From Candidatus Omnitrophota bacterium (GTDB lineage: Bacteria; Omnitrophota; Gorgyraeia; Tantalellales; Tantalellaceae): DNA of 15,145 nt. The position numbers were made by a program, and so were the translations under genes. Below, in pieces: positions 13,771-15,145 of this stretch. The notes below the pieces were generated by a model, which saw only the letters and a program-made list of their open reading frames with translations, was not told the DNA's origin and made no database searches. The stretch's first letter is position 1. Every line of letters starts with the position of its first letter. The stretch covers positions 1 to 15,145 of the forward strand of contig JABMSC010000084.1 in NCBI GenBank assembly GCA_013204685.1. The letters are read 5' to 3'.

Positions 13771-15054
13771 ATGTTAGACCCTAAATTTATAAGAGAGAAT
13801 CTTGATGCCGTCAGGAAGTCGATTAAAGACAGGGGCGAGGACGCAGGTCTCGTTGACAGGTTCGTAGAGCTGGACGAGGCTCGCAAGAAACTCGTTAAAG
13901 AAGTCGAAGACTTGAAGCGCGAAAAGAACGAGGCATCCAAGAGAATAGGCGAGCTTATGAAGCAAAAAGCCGACGCAGCGCCGGCAAAGAAAGAGGTCAA
14001 TGAACTGTCCGATAAAATAAAAGCCATAGATGACGAATTAGAAAAGGTCGAAGGCAGTTACCGGTCTCTCCTTGACTTGATACCTAACGTTCCTCACGAA
14101 AGTGTCCCCGTGGGAACTACCGATGCGGACAATAAACACGTGAAAGAAGAGGGCAAGATCCCCGAATATTCTTTTGAAGTCCGGGATCATCTGGAACTGG
14201 GACAGCTTAATGGCCTCTTTGATCTCGAAAGAGGCGCAAAAATAACGGGTTCTGCTTTTCCGCTCTATACCGGACAGGGCGCGAGGCTTGAAAGGGCGCT
14301 TATTAATTTTATGCTTGATGCACACATCAAGGAACACGGATATAAGGAGCTCTTTACGCCGTTTGTTGTTAACAGGAAAAGCATGCGGGGTACCGGCCAG
14401 ATACCTAAGCTCGAAGAGGACATGTACAGGATAGACGAGGAGGACTTTTTTCTTATACCTACAGCCGAGGTTCCCGTAACAAATATGCATGCCGATGAGA
14501 TTATCGAAGAGGCGGATCTGCCTGTAAAATACACGGCTTACAGCGCCTGTTTCCGGAGGGAAGCCGGATCTTACGGAAAAGACACAAAAGGTCTCATCAG
14601 GGTGCACCAGTTCAACAAGGTGGAAATGGTAAAATTCACCACGCCCGAGACTTCAATGGATGAACTTGAATCCCTTCTTCTTGACGCGGAAGACATACTT
14701 AAAAAGCTCGGGCTTACTTACAGGGTATCAATACTCTGCACGGGGGACATTAGTTTTTCGGCGCACAAATGTTACGACATTGAGCTCTGGGCACCCGGGT
14801 TAAAAAGGTGGCTGGAAGTGTCGAGCTGTTCTGTGTTTACGGATTTTCAGGCAAGACGTGCTAATATAAAATATCAGCCATCCGATAAAACTCAAAAAGC
14901 GCGGTATCTTCATACTCTGAACGGTTCCGGCGTGGCGCTTCCGAGACTTGTTATAGCGCTTATTGAGACGTATCAGAATAAGGACGGATCAATTACTGTC
15001 CCGAAGCTTCTGGTTCCCTATTTTGGAGCAAAGAAAATTGAGCCTGGTAAGTAA
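13771..15054 (+). CDS. serS: Seryl-tRNA synthetase
   Basis: Class II aminoacyl-tRNA synthetase that charges tRNA(Ser) with serine; cytoplasmic dimer; 427 residues, the usual bacterial length. The N-terminal domain (1-about 110) starts with the typical MLDPKFIREN and forms a long antiparallel coiled coil (about 30-98, Lys/Glu-rich) that grips the tRNA long arm. The catalytic domain has TAEVPVTN (231-238, serine binding), motif 2 around FRREAGSYGKDTKG (261-274) with RVHQFNKVE (277-285), and motif 3 NGSGVALPRLVIALIETYQ (384-402) with R392. All key elements are present. It is separated from rtcB by 104 bp with its own promoter, and followed by inverted repeats at the window edge. Confidence 0.97.
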   Translation: MLDPKFIRENLDAVRKSIKDRGEDAGLVDRFVELDEARKKLVKEVEDLKREKNEASKRIGELMKQKADAAPAKKEVNELSDKIKAIDDELEKVEGSYRSLLDLIPNVPHESVPVGTTDADNKHVKEEGKIPEYSFEVRDHLELGQLNGLFDLERGAKITGSAFPLYTGQGARLERALINFMLDAHIKEHGYKELFTPFVVNRKSMRGTGQIPKLEEDMYRIDEEDFFLIPTAEVPVTNMHADEIIEEADLPVKYTAYSACFRREAGSYGKDTKGLIRVHQFNKVEMVKFTTPETSMDELESLLLDAEDILKKLGLTYRVSILCTGDISFSAHKCYDIELWAPGLKRWLEVSSCSVFTDFQARRANIKYQPSDKTQKARYLHTLNGSGVALPRLVIALIETYQNKDGSITVPKLLVPYFGAKKIEPGK

Positions 15055-15145
15055 TAGCGTTTAGCGGGGGGCGTATAGCGGTTAGCGTATAGAAGGAATT
15101 AAGCCCTATTTCCTAAACGCTATCCGCTAAACGCTCTACGCTAAA
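15055..15145. repeat. Cluster of TAGCG-type inverted repeats after serS
   Basis: A perfect 12-bp inverted repeat (15056-15067 with 15124-15135) encloses further degenerate AGCGTATAGCGG/AGCGTATAG units on the left (15071-15092) and their inverse on the right (15114-15145). The whole can fold into a long imperfect hairpin around 15093-15110. The array runs off the window end, so its full length is unknown. It carries no T-run typical of a terminator within the visible part. Confidence 0.75.

Noticed and set aside
15055..15145. CRISPR array start
   Set aside because: Units are short, inverted and degenerate, with no constant repeat and spacer lengths and no cas genes.

Overview
The window looks like chromosome from a Gram-negative, uncultivated-type bacterium. 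The evidence is an outer-membrane patatin/BamA-like protein, several Sec signal peptides, moderate GC, many dispersed palindromic repeats, and house-keeping genes (archease, rtcB, serS) packed into same-strand runs. The gene style would fit a candidate phylum such as Omnitrophota, but that is an impression from protein style and no marker proves it. I see no phage, integrase, transposase, tRNA, rRNA or CRISPR.

Layout. Positions 1-360 hold no gene. They contain a palindromic element and a very good sigma70-type promoter that ends at the plsC start codon. plsC (361-1092) and a small secreted protein (1123-1416) form a short unit closed by a strong intrinsic terminator (1442-1473). A second copy of the palindromic element fills the gap to a convergent gene for a PlpD-type patatin phospholipase fused to an outer-membrane barrel (1643-3856, minus strand). 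Back-to-back promoters (3889-3951) separate it from a rightward run. That run is an acyl-CoA/ACP synthetase (3958-5676), a TPR protein resembling the RMDN family (5673-6449), a K+-channel-like protein (6569-7237), a secreted protein with 20-residue repeats (7234-7767), an Atg22/UMF1-type MFS transporter (7789-9039), an acyl-activating/ACP/acyltransferase fusion (9040-11730), archease (11750-12166) and RtcB (12209-13666). serS (13771-15054) has its own promoter. The last 91 bases are a cluster of short inverted repeats.

How the genes may work together. Five of the twelve genes act, or probably act, on glycerophospholipids: PlsC, a secreted phospholipase/OMP, two fatty-acid-activating enzymes, and an MFS protein placed directly before the synthetase-ACP-acyltransferase fusion. 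The last pair resembles the layout of E. coli lplT-aas, which imports and re-acylates lysophospholipids, but with a different MFS family and a different domain order. I read the region as a possible envelope-lipid turnover and repair locus; this is inference. Archease and RtcB form the standard RNA-ligation pair.

Structural oddities. Two genes carry the same GC-rich hairpin repeat in frame between the start codon and the signal-peptide core, and both overlap the preceding gene by ATGA. Another repeat family supplies the stop codons of two genes. Two promoters place the -10 box so close to the ATG that the mRNAs should be leaderless.
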